64,000 bases of DNA from Plasmodium coatneyi. Lineage: Eukaryota; Apicomplexa; Aconoidasida; Haemosporida; Plasmodiidae. Location of the stretch: contig NC_033560.1 in assembly GCF_001680005.1 (NCBI RefSeq), positions 375,501 through 439,500 on the forward strand. The letters are read 5' to 3'. How positions within the stretch are numbered: the stretch's first letter is position 1; every line of letters begins with the position of its first letter. The notes under the pieces were generated by a model. That model made no database searches. It was not told the origin of the DNA and worked only from the letters and a program-made list of their open reading frames with translations. The position numbers and the translations under genes are program-made. Positions 22,028 through 31,746 of this stretch are shown in pieces.

Positions 22028-22906
22028 GGGGGGGCACGCAGCGCGCCCATACATTGTAGGTGCTCCCGTGCATAGGTACAAGTATTGTTTGTGTGATCAG
22101 AAGAATCGTAGCACCATGCGTGCGCATGTGGGAATGCTTTAAATTATTATTCCGCCATGTTGCCCCTTATGGATGGCTACCGTATAACATACAGCCGCTG
22201 TTTTTTAACTCCCCCAGACACGTATCCGCTGGTAATTCATTCGTATGTGTTCTCATTTTTTTTAATTAAATAAAACTTACAAGGACGCGAATTAATTTCA
22301 CGCCCCAACTAACCTTTGAAACAATTTGAATGAAAAAAGTGGCAACCATATTGATTTAAAAAAAAAAAAAAAAAGGAAGCAATTATATCCACGCATCGTG
22401 TGCATAAATCTGTTCACTGTCACTCTTAATGGTTCAGGAAATTATTGTAAAAAAAAAAAAAAAAAAAAAAATTAAAACACGAAAATGCTAGTAGACCTTC
22501 CGTTCTGCCGTTTGCAAAAATTTGGGGACGCCGTTCTACAATTTTGGTTAACTCCATATCGATCATTTTTTCTCTTAAGATATTTTCCCAAAAGGCATTT
22601 ACCGCTTCTTTTTAATGAGGCATGTCGTACTTGTAATAACGGAAAGGGGCCACATGGAAGGTATTATTCATCACCGTAAGCTACTCACAACTTTGTAAAA
22701 AAAAAAATATAAAACCCACTTTTGTGACTAATTCAGGTAGTTCGGATCCGTCACAGAAATGACAAAATTTGGGAAACAGTCACCCCCCACCCACAAACAC
22801 ACACACTGGACACTAACTAGATAAGGAAGGTGTAAACGAACCAAATAAACGACGTCATAGTAGGACAGCGTTACATACGCACCTGCACCCGTTTTGCTCC
22901 CCCTAA
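22028..22906. other. Intergenic upstream of LipB
   Basis: Plus-strand tandem spacing with A17 near 22359-22375 and A21 near 22450-22470. One 64-codon plus-strand frame at 22485-22679 has no recognisable motif and was left out. Confidence 0.55.
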
Positions 22907-24238
22907 ATGATCAAGAAACTCCTTTTGGTGCAGGCTGCGATAAGCCTTGTGATCCTTTGCTCCACGAAGAAGTTAAAGAATGAAAAACAAATCCCCCGAA
23001 CGGCGTGTGCTCTGCTGAAGGGCGTGAAATACAAAACGCGCAAAAGAGCGTTTGCACAGCCAATCGGCGGATCTTTAAAGAAGGAAAAGTACAACACACG
23101 GGAAGCAAACGTGACAAATGAAATTCTCATTTTCGACTTGAGCGAAAAACTTATAAATTACAAACTCGCTTTTGAACTGCAAAACTGGTTGCATCAATCT
23201 AAAATTAATTTTCAAAACGGAAACAAATTCTCCATACATTCGAACACACTAAAATTGGTGAAAGATAAAATTGAGAGATTTGAAAAAAATCTCAAAAAAT
23301 ATGATTTTTGCTTCATTCTTCAGCATACTCCATGCTACACCTTGGGCAGCTCAGCACACATGGGTGACATCCTTCTGGATAAAAGGGATTACTACATTGA
23401 GGAGTTAGGGGACATATACAACAACTTCGACGAAAGGAGTCTTTCCCAATTTGTTAGCAAACACGAATATATTAAACATGAAATAAACGAGAGCGAAAAT
23501 TATGATGAAGGGAAAAACTATTTTGAGAGTTTTTCACAAAATAGAAATAAAGTGAAAATGCCGATTTATCGTATTAACAGAGGAGGGAAGGCAACATACC
23601 ATGGACCGGGACAGCTAATCTTATACCTCATTTTAGATTTAAAAAAGTATCCCTGTAATTATAGCGAAAGGGGTGTCTCCCATTTGTCTCAACGTAAAGA
23701 TGATTACGAGGGGGAACAACCTAAAATGGAGGAACATAACGAGGAAATGCTTCCACACCGATGCAACACGAACCTCAACGCAAAGACAGAAAGCTTGTTT
23801 GATCTACACAAAACAGTAAATAACATCCAAAAAGTTGGAGTCGAAACTTTGGGCAAATTTAAAATAAAAGCGAATACCAAGGAAGATTCCATTGGCGTTT
23901 TTCACAAAGATAAAAAGCTTATTTCAATCGGTGTGAAAATAAGAAAATACGTATCTATGCACGGAATGGCTTTAAATTTCAACCTAGACAAAAAATTTTT
24001 GAAATATTTACTGCCCTGCGGAATGAGTCACGCTGATTACACCTCCATGCATGAGCTGGATGAAGTAAAAATTAGAGAGAAAAAAACAGGCGTCAGCCGG
24101 AACCCCGAAGGAGAAAGCGAAATGGCTAACCGCACCACTGTGCTCAACGAATTAGTAGTTAACTGCGCACACTCGGTGGGAAGCATTTTTAATGCCAAGG
24201 TGAAGATTTCTAGCGATATAGGCGACCTCTTTGCTTAA
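22907..24238 (+). CDS. LipB: Octanoyl-ACP:protein transferase LipB, apicoplast
   Basis: A 443-residue LipB-family octanoyltransferase. It moves octanoyl from acyl carrier protein to lipoyl domains, the first step of de novo lipoylation; in Plasmodium this serves the apicoplast pyruvate dehydrogenase. The N-terminus is a hydrophobic signal (KKLLLVQAAISLVILC) followed by a basic stretch, as in bipartite apicoplast leaders. Family motifs are present: FCFILQHTPCYTLGSSAH, then RGGKATYHGPGQ near residue 225, then KKLISIGVKIRKYVSMHG near 340 with the expected catalytic Lys, then LLPCGMSH near 369 with the expected catalytic Cys. An acidic insertion of about 60 residues splits the region between the second and third motifs. 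The upstream homopolymer tracts give no regulatory clue. Confidence 0.93.
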   Translation: MIKKLLLVQAAISLVILCSTKKLKNEKQIPRTACALLKGVKYKTRKRAFAQPIGGSLKKEKYNTREANVTNEILIFDLSEKLINYKLAFELQNWLHQSKINFQNGNKFSIHSNTLKLVKDKIERFEKNLKKYDFCFILQHTPCYTLGSSAHMGDILLDKRDYYIEELGDIYNNFDERSLSQFVSKHEYIKHEINESENYDEGKNYFESFSQNRNKVKMPIYRINRGGKATYHGPGQLILYLILDLKKYPCNYSERGVSHLSQRKDDYEGEQPKMEEHNEEMLPHRCNTNLNAKTESLFDLHKTVNNIQKVGVETLGKFKIKANTKEDSIGVFHKDKKLISIGVKIRKYVSMHGMALNFNLDKKFLKYLLPCGMSHADYTSMHELDEVKIREKKTGVSRNPEGESEMANRTTVLNELVVNCAHSVGSIFNAKVKISSDIGDLFA

Positions 24239-24748
24239 TTATTTGGTCTGCCTATTTGTAGCATTGACCCATGAAGGAGCACTTTTCAGAAGAAGGGTAA
24301 ACATCCAAATGTATGCCTCCATAGGGGTAAGCAGTTTGCTCTACAAATTTTATTAAATTTCAATTTGCAAAAAGAGTTCGCTATAAATTTTTTTTTCAAA
24401 ATGGCTACCTGTACAGCTTGACAAAAAAAAAAAAAAAAAAAAAAAAAACATTTGCATTAACAAGTCACAGAAAAAGTGCACACTCGAAACAGTTGTGTAC
24501 TCCAAATGTGTTAGAAGAAAACTACAGGGCTCAGTTCAAATGCGCTCATTTTTAATGGTTGTAAACGAAGAGTTGTCTACCTCCCTGCAAGTGATCAATA
24601 TTTGTTCCTTCCGACGTGAGAGGAGCTCTCTAAGGGGAGAACAAAATATGTATTCCACATGAAAATTTAGAGTAGAACATTTGCGCGCTGAAAATGTTCA
24701 CTTGAAATAAATGGCTTTATAGGTAGCTAAAATGGGTGTGCATATGCA

Positions 24749-24779
<31 letters not shown>

Positions 24780-25595
24780 GGCTTTAAACGTGAGCATAGC
24801 GTTGTTTTTACCTGAACGAGCTAGCCACGTGCTTTAAATCATTCTACATTTTGAACAGTGCTAAGCGTGTGTACATGCAAATGTATTAAAAAAAAAAAAA
24901 AAAAAATGTCCCTATAAATAAATAATACAAAAAAAATCACAAAGGAAAATGAATAAACAAAATGAATATACCAAATGAACAAAAAAAAATGAATAAACAA
25001 TATAAATTACAAAAAACTTCTTTAGACGAGTTGAGAATACTTTTCACTCACATTTGATTTAAGTCACCTCCGCCGTCTTGTGTCATCGTTTCACCTCTTT
25101 CCATTCTGTGTCCCTCCAGAAAAACACGTTTTGTCACCTTTTCCGCAAAACATTTTGGGACACCGTCTGCGAAGTGTTTACATGGCATTTACTCGCTGTT
25201 GTCTTCTTTTAAAAACATTTTTTTCCTTCCATCATTTTGTAAAGGAGTTATTTTAGTTAACACCTTTGTAGGCATGTGTTTGCATACGCATATTGTTTAA
25301 GGCACACCTGGGTAAAGCCGTTTTTCAACCCAATCGCCCATACACTGTTGTGCGAGCGCCAGTTGGATCCATTTTTTGCTCTCTTTTACCTTGTCAGCTG
25401 CCTCGACGGTTAGCAACATTACGGGATAGAGCCACAGAGAGACCTGCGTTGTTGCATAAAAATATTTGACCATTTTTATCTCATCTCATTTTGGCTTGGT
25501 CACCCCCCAAAAAAGAGCAGTAAACCACGCACGCGCGTGTATACGTATATCTACTTGTTTATCTGTTTGTTTGTCTGCTTGCCTGTTTGTGCAAA
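24239..25595. other. Intergenic upstream of the alveolin
   Basis: Tandem spacing rich in homopolymers: A27 near 24422-24448, T29 at 24751-24779 and A19 near 24888-24906, then a short AATGAATAAACAA-type repeat near 24945-25005. No supported gene. Confidence 0.6.
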
Positions 25596-27251
25596 ATGGA
25601 ACGCCCCGCGGTGAACACGGCAAACATGGCCCCCACGGCCAAGACGGAAAAATTGTCCAACGCGTCGAATAGCGTCCCGTACACCTTCGAGCACTCCAGA
25701 AACCTGGGCAACAAAATCCTCAAGCCCATACGCCAGGAAAAAGTCGTCAGGGTGCCGGTAACCCAGTACGTGGAAAAAATCATAGAGAAAGAAGAAATTA
25801 AATTCGTGAACAAATATGTGGATGTCATCAAGCCAATAATAACCTACAAGACGAAGCACATTTCCAAGCCAATCTATTTAGACAAAATTAAGTATGAACC
25901 CAAGCTGATAGAGAAGGAAAAAATTATACACATCCCAAAAATAGAGTACAGAAATAAAATTGTAGAAATACCTGTGTACCTTCATAAGGAAAATATCATA
26001 GAGAAAAAAGTCCCCCTAATAATTGAGCGAGTTCTTCCTGTCCTGAAGGTCAAAAAAGTGGAGAAGGAGGTCCTCACAGATGTGGTCGATATTCCTTCAA
26101 TCTGCGAAATGGAAAAAATGGACAAAATGGAGAGAAAAATAAATAGTAGTACCAAACATGAATACAAAGAGACACTGATGATCCCTCAAATTGCAACAGG
26201 AAACTCTGACAGAAATAACTTTTATGCAGTAAAAGAAGCGACAGAAAGTCAGGATATGTATAATAAGGAAACGTACAGAAATGTGGAGTCCCGAAATGAT
26301 ATTTCTTCTTCCCCCGCTGTGTATTCCCCAGTGAAAATGTCCCCGTCTGTACAAGTGCAGAAGTTTAAAGGACACCGTGGGAGAAGTGACTCTGTTGCCA
26401 GCGGCGAATCGGATGAAAATTCCCGGGGGGAAAAACTGGAGCATAAGAATGAAACTATGTATAATGACGCCACGCAGGAGGAAGACGAGGAAGGTGACAA
26501 CTACGGGGACGCCGTGGAAAATGCGGGAGGAATGCTTAACGAGGAATATATAGCCAGCGGCCAGGGCCTACGCAACGACGAATCAATCTCGAGGGAACAC
26601 GTCCAAGGTATAGTGCAAACCGGGCATTACAGCGAAAACGATCTGTATAAAAAGTCGAACTTAACGCATGTCAGCATACACCTGCCCAGAACGAAGGAGG
26701 AGCTGCATGAGGTTCTCCAGGGGAATTCTGTCAACGCAGGGCAGGGCAGTTACGGCAGCAACCGGATAGCTAGCAGTGGTGCCAGCAACCTCCGAAGTGG
26801 CAACGAAAGGTACGCTTCAAACAACAACCTCTTCACCTACGACCAAAGAAACAACAGATACAACGAGTACGACATGAACCAAATGATGAACGATCAGCTA
26901 ATCAGAGAATCCTTTAACGGCAGCAGAAGAGACATGTCCAAGTCAGTGGAAGAGAACGTTGGCCGGGGAAGCTATTACTCAGACGTGAAGAACCGCATAG
27001 AATCCCAGAAGCATAATCTTTCCGTCCCATCTAACATGAACGTCTACAAGGAAAACTACTCTTCTACTCAGAACGTGTGCAGGAATGAGTCCGGGAGAAC
27101 GCGCTCGAACTTTATGCCCTCCTATGCGAACAGCAACGGGCAGGCAATTGTATCCGTGCGCCCCGCCACCATTTTGGAATACGTCCCCAAGCAAAGGAAG
27201 GCCAAGGGGCGCTTCTGCAGCTTCATGAACAGGTGTTGCGGCGACGAATAA
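25596..27251 (+). CDS. Alveolin (IMC1-family inner membrane complex protein)
   Basis: A 551-residue alveolin, a subpellicular-network protein that stiffens the parasite pellicle beneath the inner membrane complex. Residues about 35-175 carry the diagnostic valine/proline/lysine periodic repeats (VPVTQYVEKIIEKE, FVNKYVDVIKP, IHIPKIEYRNKIVEIPV). The remainder is polar, Ser/Asn/Arg-rich, apparently disordered sequence. The C-terminus ends in a cysteine cluster (FCSFMNRCCGDE), a likely palmitoylation site of a kind seen in several alveolins. The ATG at 25596 (MERPAVN) is the start; the open frame begins slightly upstream without an ATG. Several IMC1 paralogues exist in Plasmodium, and I cannot say with certainty which one this is. 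Confidence 0.9.
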   Translation: MERPAVNTANMAPTAKTEKLSNASNSVPYTFEHSRNLGNKILKPIRQEKVVRVPVTQYVEKIIEKEEIKFVNKYVDVIKPIITYKTKHISKPIYLDKIKYEPKLIEKEKIIHIPKIEYRNKIVEIPVYLHKENIIEKKVPLIIERVLPVLKVKKVEKEVLTDVVDIPSICEMEKMDKMERKINSSTKHEYKETLMIPQIATGNSDRNNFYAVKEATESQDMYNKETYRNVESRNDISSSPAVYSPVKMSPSVQVQKFKGHRGRSDSVASGESDENSRGEKLEHKNETMYNDATQEEDEEGDNYGDAVENAGGMLNEEYIASGQGLRNDESISREHVQGIVQTGHYSENDLYKKSNLTHVSIHLPRTKEELHEVLQGNSVNAGQGSYGSNRIASSGASNLRSGNERYASNNNLFTYDQRNNRYNEYDMNQMMNDQLIRESFNGSRRDMSKSVEENVGRGSYYSDVKNRIESQKHNLSVPSNMNVYKENYSSTQNVCRNESGRTRSNFMPSYANSNGQAIVSVRPATILEYVPKQRKAKGRFCSFMNRCCGDE

Positions 27252-27671
27252 CTGCACGAAGGGGGGCTGCAATTGCGGTTGCCAAGCGTATATCGGGGCG
27301 TTGTCATTTTTTCCCCACGTGGACAGGCGACGCTCCCCCCATGCATGAGCGTATACTTCCCCGTGAGCAACATAAAACCATGAAACTCTTCAAACGCGAA
27401 ACATAAAAGTTGGTCCAAGGAGCATGTACCCTTCGCGTCTCCCTTTCTCCCTTTCCCCGAGGGTTCAAAATAACGATAAAAAGTAAAGCAACCACAGTGG
27501 TGCCACTTAAAAATGTCACACAACTGCTATTAAGGCAAAGAATCACAGTTCTGTAGGAATAACGTGTTGCATATGTTTTAATAAAAAAATCTCCACAAAG
27601 CTTGGAGGGGGCAGTTTCAAATGTGTTGGCGGTAGAGACCACACGAATGAGAGAAGCGTGATCGTCGGAAC

Positions 27672-27704
<33 letters not shown>

Positions 27705-27833
27705 GAGACGCAAAAATACAGCCACACCTCCGCTTTAAGGATAGCTGTAGACATGCTCGCGCGTTTTTACGCTTGCCTACCTGTGGCGTAACTAAAACAT
27801 TAATAATGATACAAAATTGAAGAGGCGAAAAGG
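27252..27833. other. Convergent intergenic region
   Basis: A tail-to-tail spacer between the alveolin (+) and the alpha/beta hydrolase (-). It contains A28 at 27672-27699. No coding feature supported. Confidence 0.6.
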
Positions 27834-30114
27834 CTAACTTTTTAGCAGCTCGAAGGGGCAGTCCTCCTTGGAATAAGTGATAGCTCTCTGTAACTTGGTG
27901 TCCCACGTTAGGGACTTCTTATACGTGTTCTTTTCTGTTAGGTGGGGGAGGAAAAGGTGTAGCGTGGTGTGCAGATTTTTTTATAACATTCTGTTTCGTT
28001 TTGCCTTTGTTTGTTTTTACTTTTCTTATCTGTGCTTACTTGACTTTAGGGAACTGCGGGCGCTCTGCATGTGCATTACTTTAAACCGTCTTTGCCCCGG
28101 TTGTTCGCCTGGGTGGAATGTTGCGCTGAACGCGGGTACCTTATTCGCATCATAATCTTTCAGGGGAGATGCATCAAGGAGGTTCTCTGTTGCATCTTGG
28201 CTATCCATCAAATCGTGAGCATCGTGAAATGGGTATTCATATTCGTCTGCCAGTCCGTGGTCCTCACGTGGGTTCTGTTCTTCGTTCAGTCCGTGATTGT
28301 CTCGTTCGTTCTGTGCACCTGGTAAACTTTTATATTTCCAACATAGGGCATTCTTGGATGGCTCATACTGCATGTAGTCATTTTCGCTTGCTGGTATGTC
28401 TGTGTGTGTGGAGGGGGGAAAAGCGACAACGTAGCGGTTATGTAAATGGGAACCGAGTGAAGGGGCGCCAATAGGACGGATTCCTTCCCCAATGGATGTG
28501 ATATCAGGAGAAGGCATAACAACGCAGCGCAGTCATTACAACTACGTAGTCTTTTTTTTCCCCCAAAGGGGCGAACTCTTACTGGTACTCGCGTGACGGA
28601 TGGAATCGATGGTGGATTGGCTGGAGGAGGAAAAGGTGGAAACAGAAATAGGTGAGCAGTGGATAACGCATTGGTCACTTCCATTGAAGATTCTATTGCC
28701 ACTTTAGTCATTGCAATCAGGGGGGGCAATAAATTTGCGCTCCTCCATTGTGGAGATGGAAGAAGAAACAGATATAGCCACATATTTAGACATTGGCTTG
28801 CTCCAAGTACAGCTACACATTTACGTAGCTGTGGGAACTTCTTCCTCTGTGGTGGTAGTGACTTCCCCCCGTAGCATCGTATAAAGCGCCCCATCTGTTG
28901 GACCCTTACTTGAAGCAGCTGGACGAAGACAGGGAAACCTTCGACTGGTACTTGAAACAAATAAATTGCTTAACCTTGTCAATAATTTTATTTTTCTTAC
29001 CCAACTTTTTTTGAATTAACGAATCGATAAAACAAAACTCGTGAGCATATTTCTCCATCAGCCCATTAAATACCCTCATGTAGGTATATACACTGAAGAC
29101 ATTTTGTACCTCAGCTTTCTTTGATCCAAATAACACCGTCCGGATAGCTGCCATTAATTTATTGTCATATGAAAAAGATTCATACGCATGGGCTGCCTTT
29201 TCACATGTGTAGATTATTTTTTGCTCACTCTTCTGCTTGTATGCTAAGTATAGGCTGTGGGCTGGGTGCACGACTTTATCATTTCTTGAGATTATATATA
29301 TGGTGGGGATGGTCACATCTTCGATGAAGAAAATGGGGCATATGTTTTCTATGTCGTAGTGGAACTTTTTTTTTATTCTCCTTTTTGCAAAATACAGGCA
29401 GATGTTTTTAAAAATGACTTCTCCCTTTCCCTTGGCGCTCAGGTGGAAGGTAGTTTTGTACAGCTCGGTCAGGGACACGTAGGGGGAGTCCACGATCTGC
29501 AGGGAGGGCAACATGATTGAACAGGTCGAAACAGGACGCAACACATCACAGGTCACCACGAATGGCAACGTATGACGTTGCACTGCAACATGTGGTGGTG
29601 CACTGCTTGACTGCGGCGCCCCCCTTACCAGCAACTTAATGTTGGCGTCCAGAGACGCCGCAATGATGGAGCTGACTGCACCGGAGTACTTCCCCCAGAG
29701 AGCGAAGTTCTTCACGTGTTCTACATTCCTCAAATGGTGCAGAATCAGAAACAGATCCTGGGATTCATTCCAGCCACTGGTAGAGAAGTAACCATCTGAT
29801 AGACCACACCCAGAACAGTCATAGGAAAAAATGGAACACTCACATATCAGAAGAATGTGAAGGACGTCCAACGCCTCCAGCTGGCAGCTACAACTCGAAT
29901 GAGTGTAAATAACACAAGGTGTATTTTCATTGTAGTTAAAAGGAGTAAAGAAAGAACACTTGAGTTTTTCCCCTCGTCGGTTGTTAATAACCATATCCCT
30001 TCTGTAGTAATTTTTCCCATTAAAGTGAAGGAAAATGGGTCCCAGAAACTCCTCTTCATACTTGTCTCTCGGGTTCCTCAAAAAGAACATTAGCAATTCA
30101 TAAAGATGAAACAT
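27834..30114 (-). CDS. Alpha/beta hydrolase, five exons with C-terminal acidic extension
   Basis: An alpha/beta hydrolase-fold protein reconstructed from five phase-consistent exons on the minus strand: 29629-30114, 28910-29496, 28583-28620, 28140-28399 and 27834-27929. Intron 1 (29497-29628, CTG|GTAAGG to CTGCAG|ATC) is 132 nt, in frame and stop-free, so an uncorrected ORF reads straight through it. The hydrolase core shows YDCSGCGLSDG, the nucleophile elbow GKYSG (GxSxG type, near residue 132) and a late FFIEDVTIPTIYIISRNDKVVHP with the usual acid and a following AHAY histidine. It resembles the BEM46/ABHD17-like group of serine hydrolases. The last three exons add about 130 polar, acidic residues (for example HGLADEYEYPFHDAHD) ending FELLKS. 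The exon 4/5 donor could instead be the GTAATG a few codons downstream. Substrate unknown. Confidence 0.8.
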
Positions 30115-31746
30115 GTTTCTTCATTTCTGCGAGTTTTTCCCGCGGAGGATAAAATGAACTGGGGGAGCCGGATCAGGAGGGTGTGTTTGCTCATGCGTCT
30201 TCCCATGCATGTGCTTGTACGCGTTATATCTTGCGTGTTGTTGCAGTGGGCGCGTTTTTCTCCGTTTGGTGAATCCGAATTCACATGCGGGGTTCATATA
30301 TCTATGTGCACGCGCTCACCGGTGTGCTGACTCTTCCAAGAGGTTGCGTGGCTCATTCGAAGCAAAAGAGTTGCACTCAGTTGTGGGGGGAAAAAATTAG
30401 CATTTCATTCAACATTTATCTGCAGCAAATGTTGGGAAAAAATTCTGTGACTAATTAGACGTGTCTGTGAGTCTTCCTCCTAGTTGAGGGGGCTACCTCA
30501 GCAACCACACCGGAAAGAGCATATCTCACTTTACTATGCCTCCCTGTGTATTACTACGAAAAAAAGGTCAATTTTATAATTTTTTTTTTTTTCGCCACCT
30601 TCTTCTTGTTTCCTTTTTTTCTATGTTCATGCAATTGGGCCCCTCTTTCACGTATATATATGTAGGTACCCTAAAAATGTAAACGTCTTATCACTCCTCC
30701 TTTGACTACCATTTTGTGGTTGAGTCTAGGAAAGCTATGCAACACACTCACGACGGTGCCTCCCTATTCAAATGGACACATACTAGCGCTTCTTTACACG
30801 CGGGAGATGGTGTAGAACTTTTTCCCAATTCGCCCGAATGAGTTACTTCAACGAATTAACTGCGACGCGCACGCGAAGGAGATGGCTGCTGGGCCAATTT
30901 TTGTATTCCCAATTTTTGCTTTGATCAATTTATGGCAATTGGGGGGAATTGCCAAAGGGATGAGCTGGCTCATTTTGCAGCATCAAAAAGGGAATGGGTC
31001 ACACACATGGTGAGAGAGAAAATACAACGCTGCAAATTGGATAAGGCAGGAGAATACCCAACTGGGATGTAAACCCGTGAGGAAATATTTTAAATATTTC
31101 TATTTTTGTAAAAAAAAAAAAAAAAAAAAATATTTTTTTTTTTTTTTTTTTTTTTTTTTGTCGCGTCTTTGCTCACCTATTGAAAAAGGCGGAAAAATGG
31201 AAGCGGGAAATTTTCACAAGATAACGTAAAAAAATGGGAAAAAAGAAAAAAACGCCAGTGTGAATGCGGAATGCCCTTGGCATATACAAGGAAAAACGAA
31301 ACATCAGAAAAAGGGGAAGAAATGAAAAAAAAAAAAAAGGGGGGTGACAAGGTGGAACGCGCATCAACGGCAACGTGACAGTCGACGAAGATGCAGCAGA
31401 GGGATACGTTAAAAAACAAGAACAGCTGCAATATTGGGGTTGCAAGACGCGTCTACATCCTCCCCCCGCGCATAAGCGCAGGTAAGGGCGAATGTAGGGG
31501 TGTAAAGCGGGCGTGGGGACTGCTCGTGGAAAGGTATACCAGTGCATGATCACGCGCTTATTCGTATGTACATACAAATGTGCACACACATATACATGTA
31601 CATACATACATATGCGCCATTCGTACTCTTCCCAATAGGCAACGCAAAGGCAACGTCTCATGCGTGTAGTGGTTCATTCTTCGACAAATATTGTTCCAGT
31701 CACATATCAGCGTGTTCTTTTTAAAAATTACTCCAAAATGATTAGC
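30115..31746. other. Intergenic between hydrolase and GCN5
   Basis: No supported gene. It holds an A21-TA-T27 palindrome at 31110-31159 and a (G)A-rich run near 31323-31338. It should contain the hydrolase promoter and the GCN5 3' UTR. A 162-codon minus-strand frame at 31173-31661 is homopolymer-derived. Confidence 0.6.
31110..31159. repeat. A21-TA-T27 homopolymer palindrome
   Basis: A run of 21 adenines (31110-31130) is followed by TA and 27 thymines (31133-31159). The arms are perfectly complementary, so either strand could fold into an A/T hairpin. It lies in the intergenic DNA downstream of GCN5. Confidence 0.9.

Noticed and set aside
22485..22679. 64-codon plus-strand frame before LipB
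   Set aside because: It has an ATG and a mixed composition but no motif, splice partner or domain; not enough to call a gene.
28286..28960. 224-codon minus-strand frame overlapping the hydrolase 3' region
   Set aside because: It covers the real exons in another frame and introns; the phase-matched exon chain explains the region better.
31173..31661. 162-codon minus-strand frame downstream of GCN5
   Set aside because: Driven by A/T homopolymers; no motif and no conserved-looking composition.
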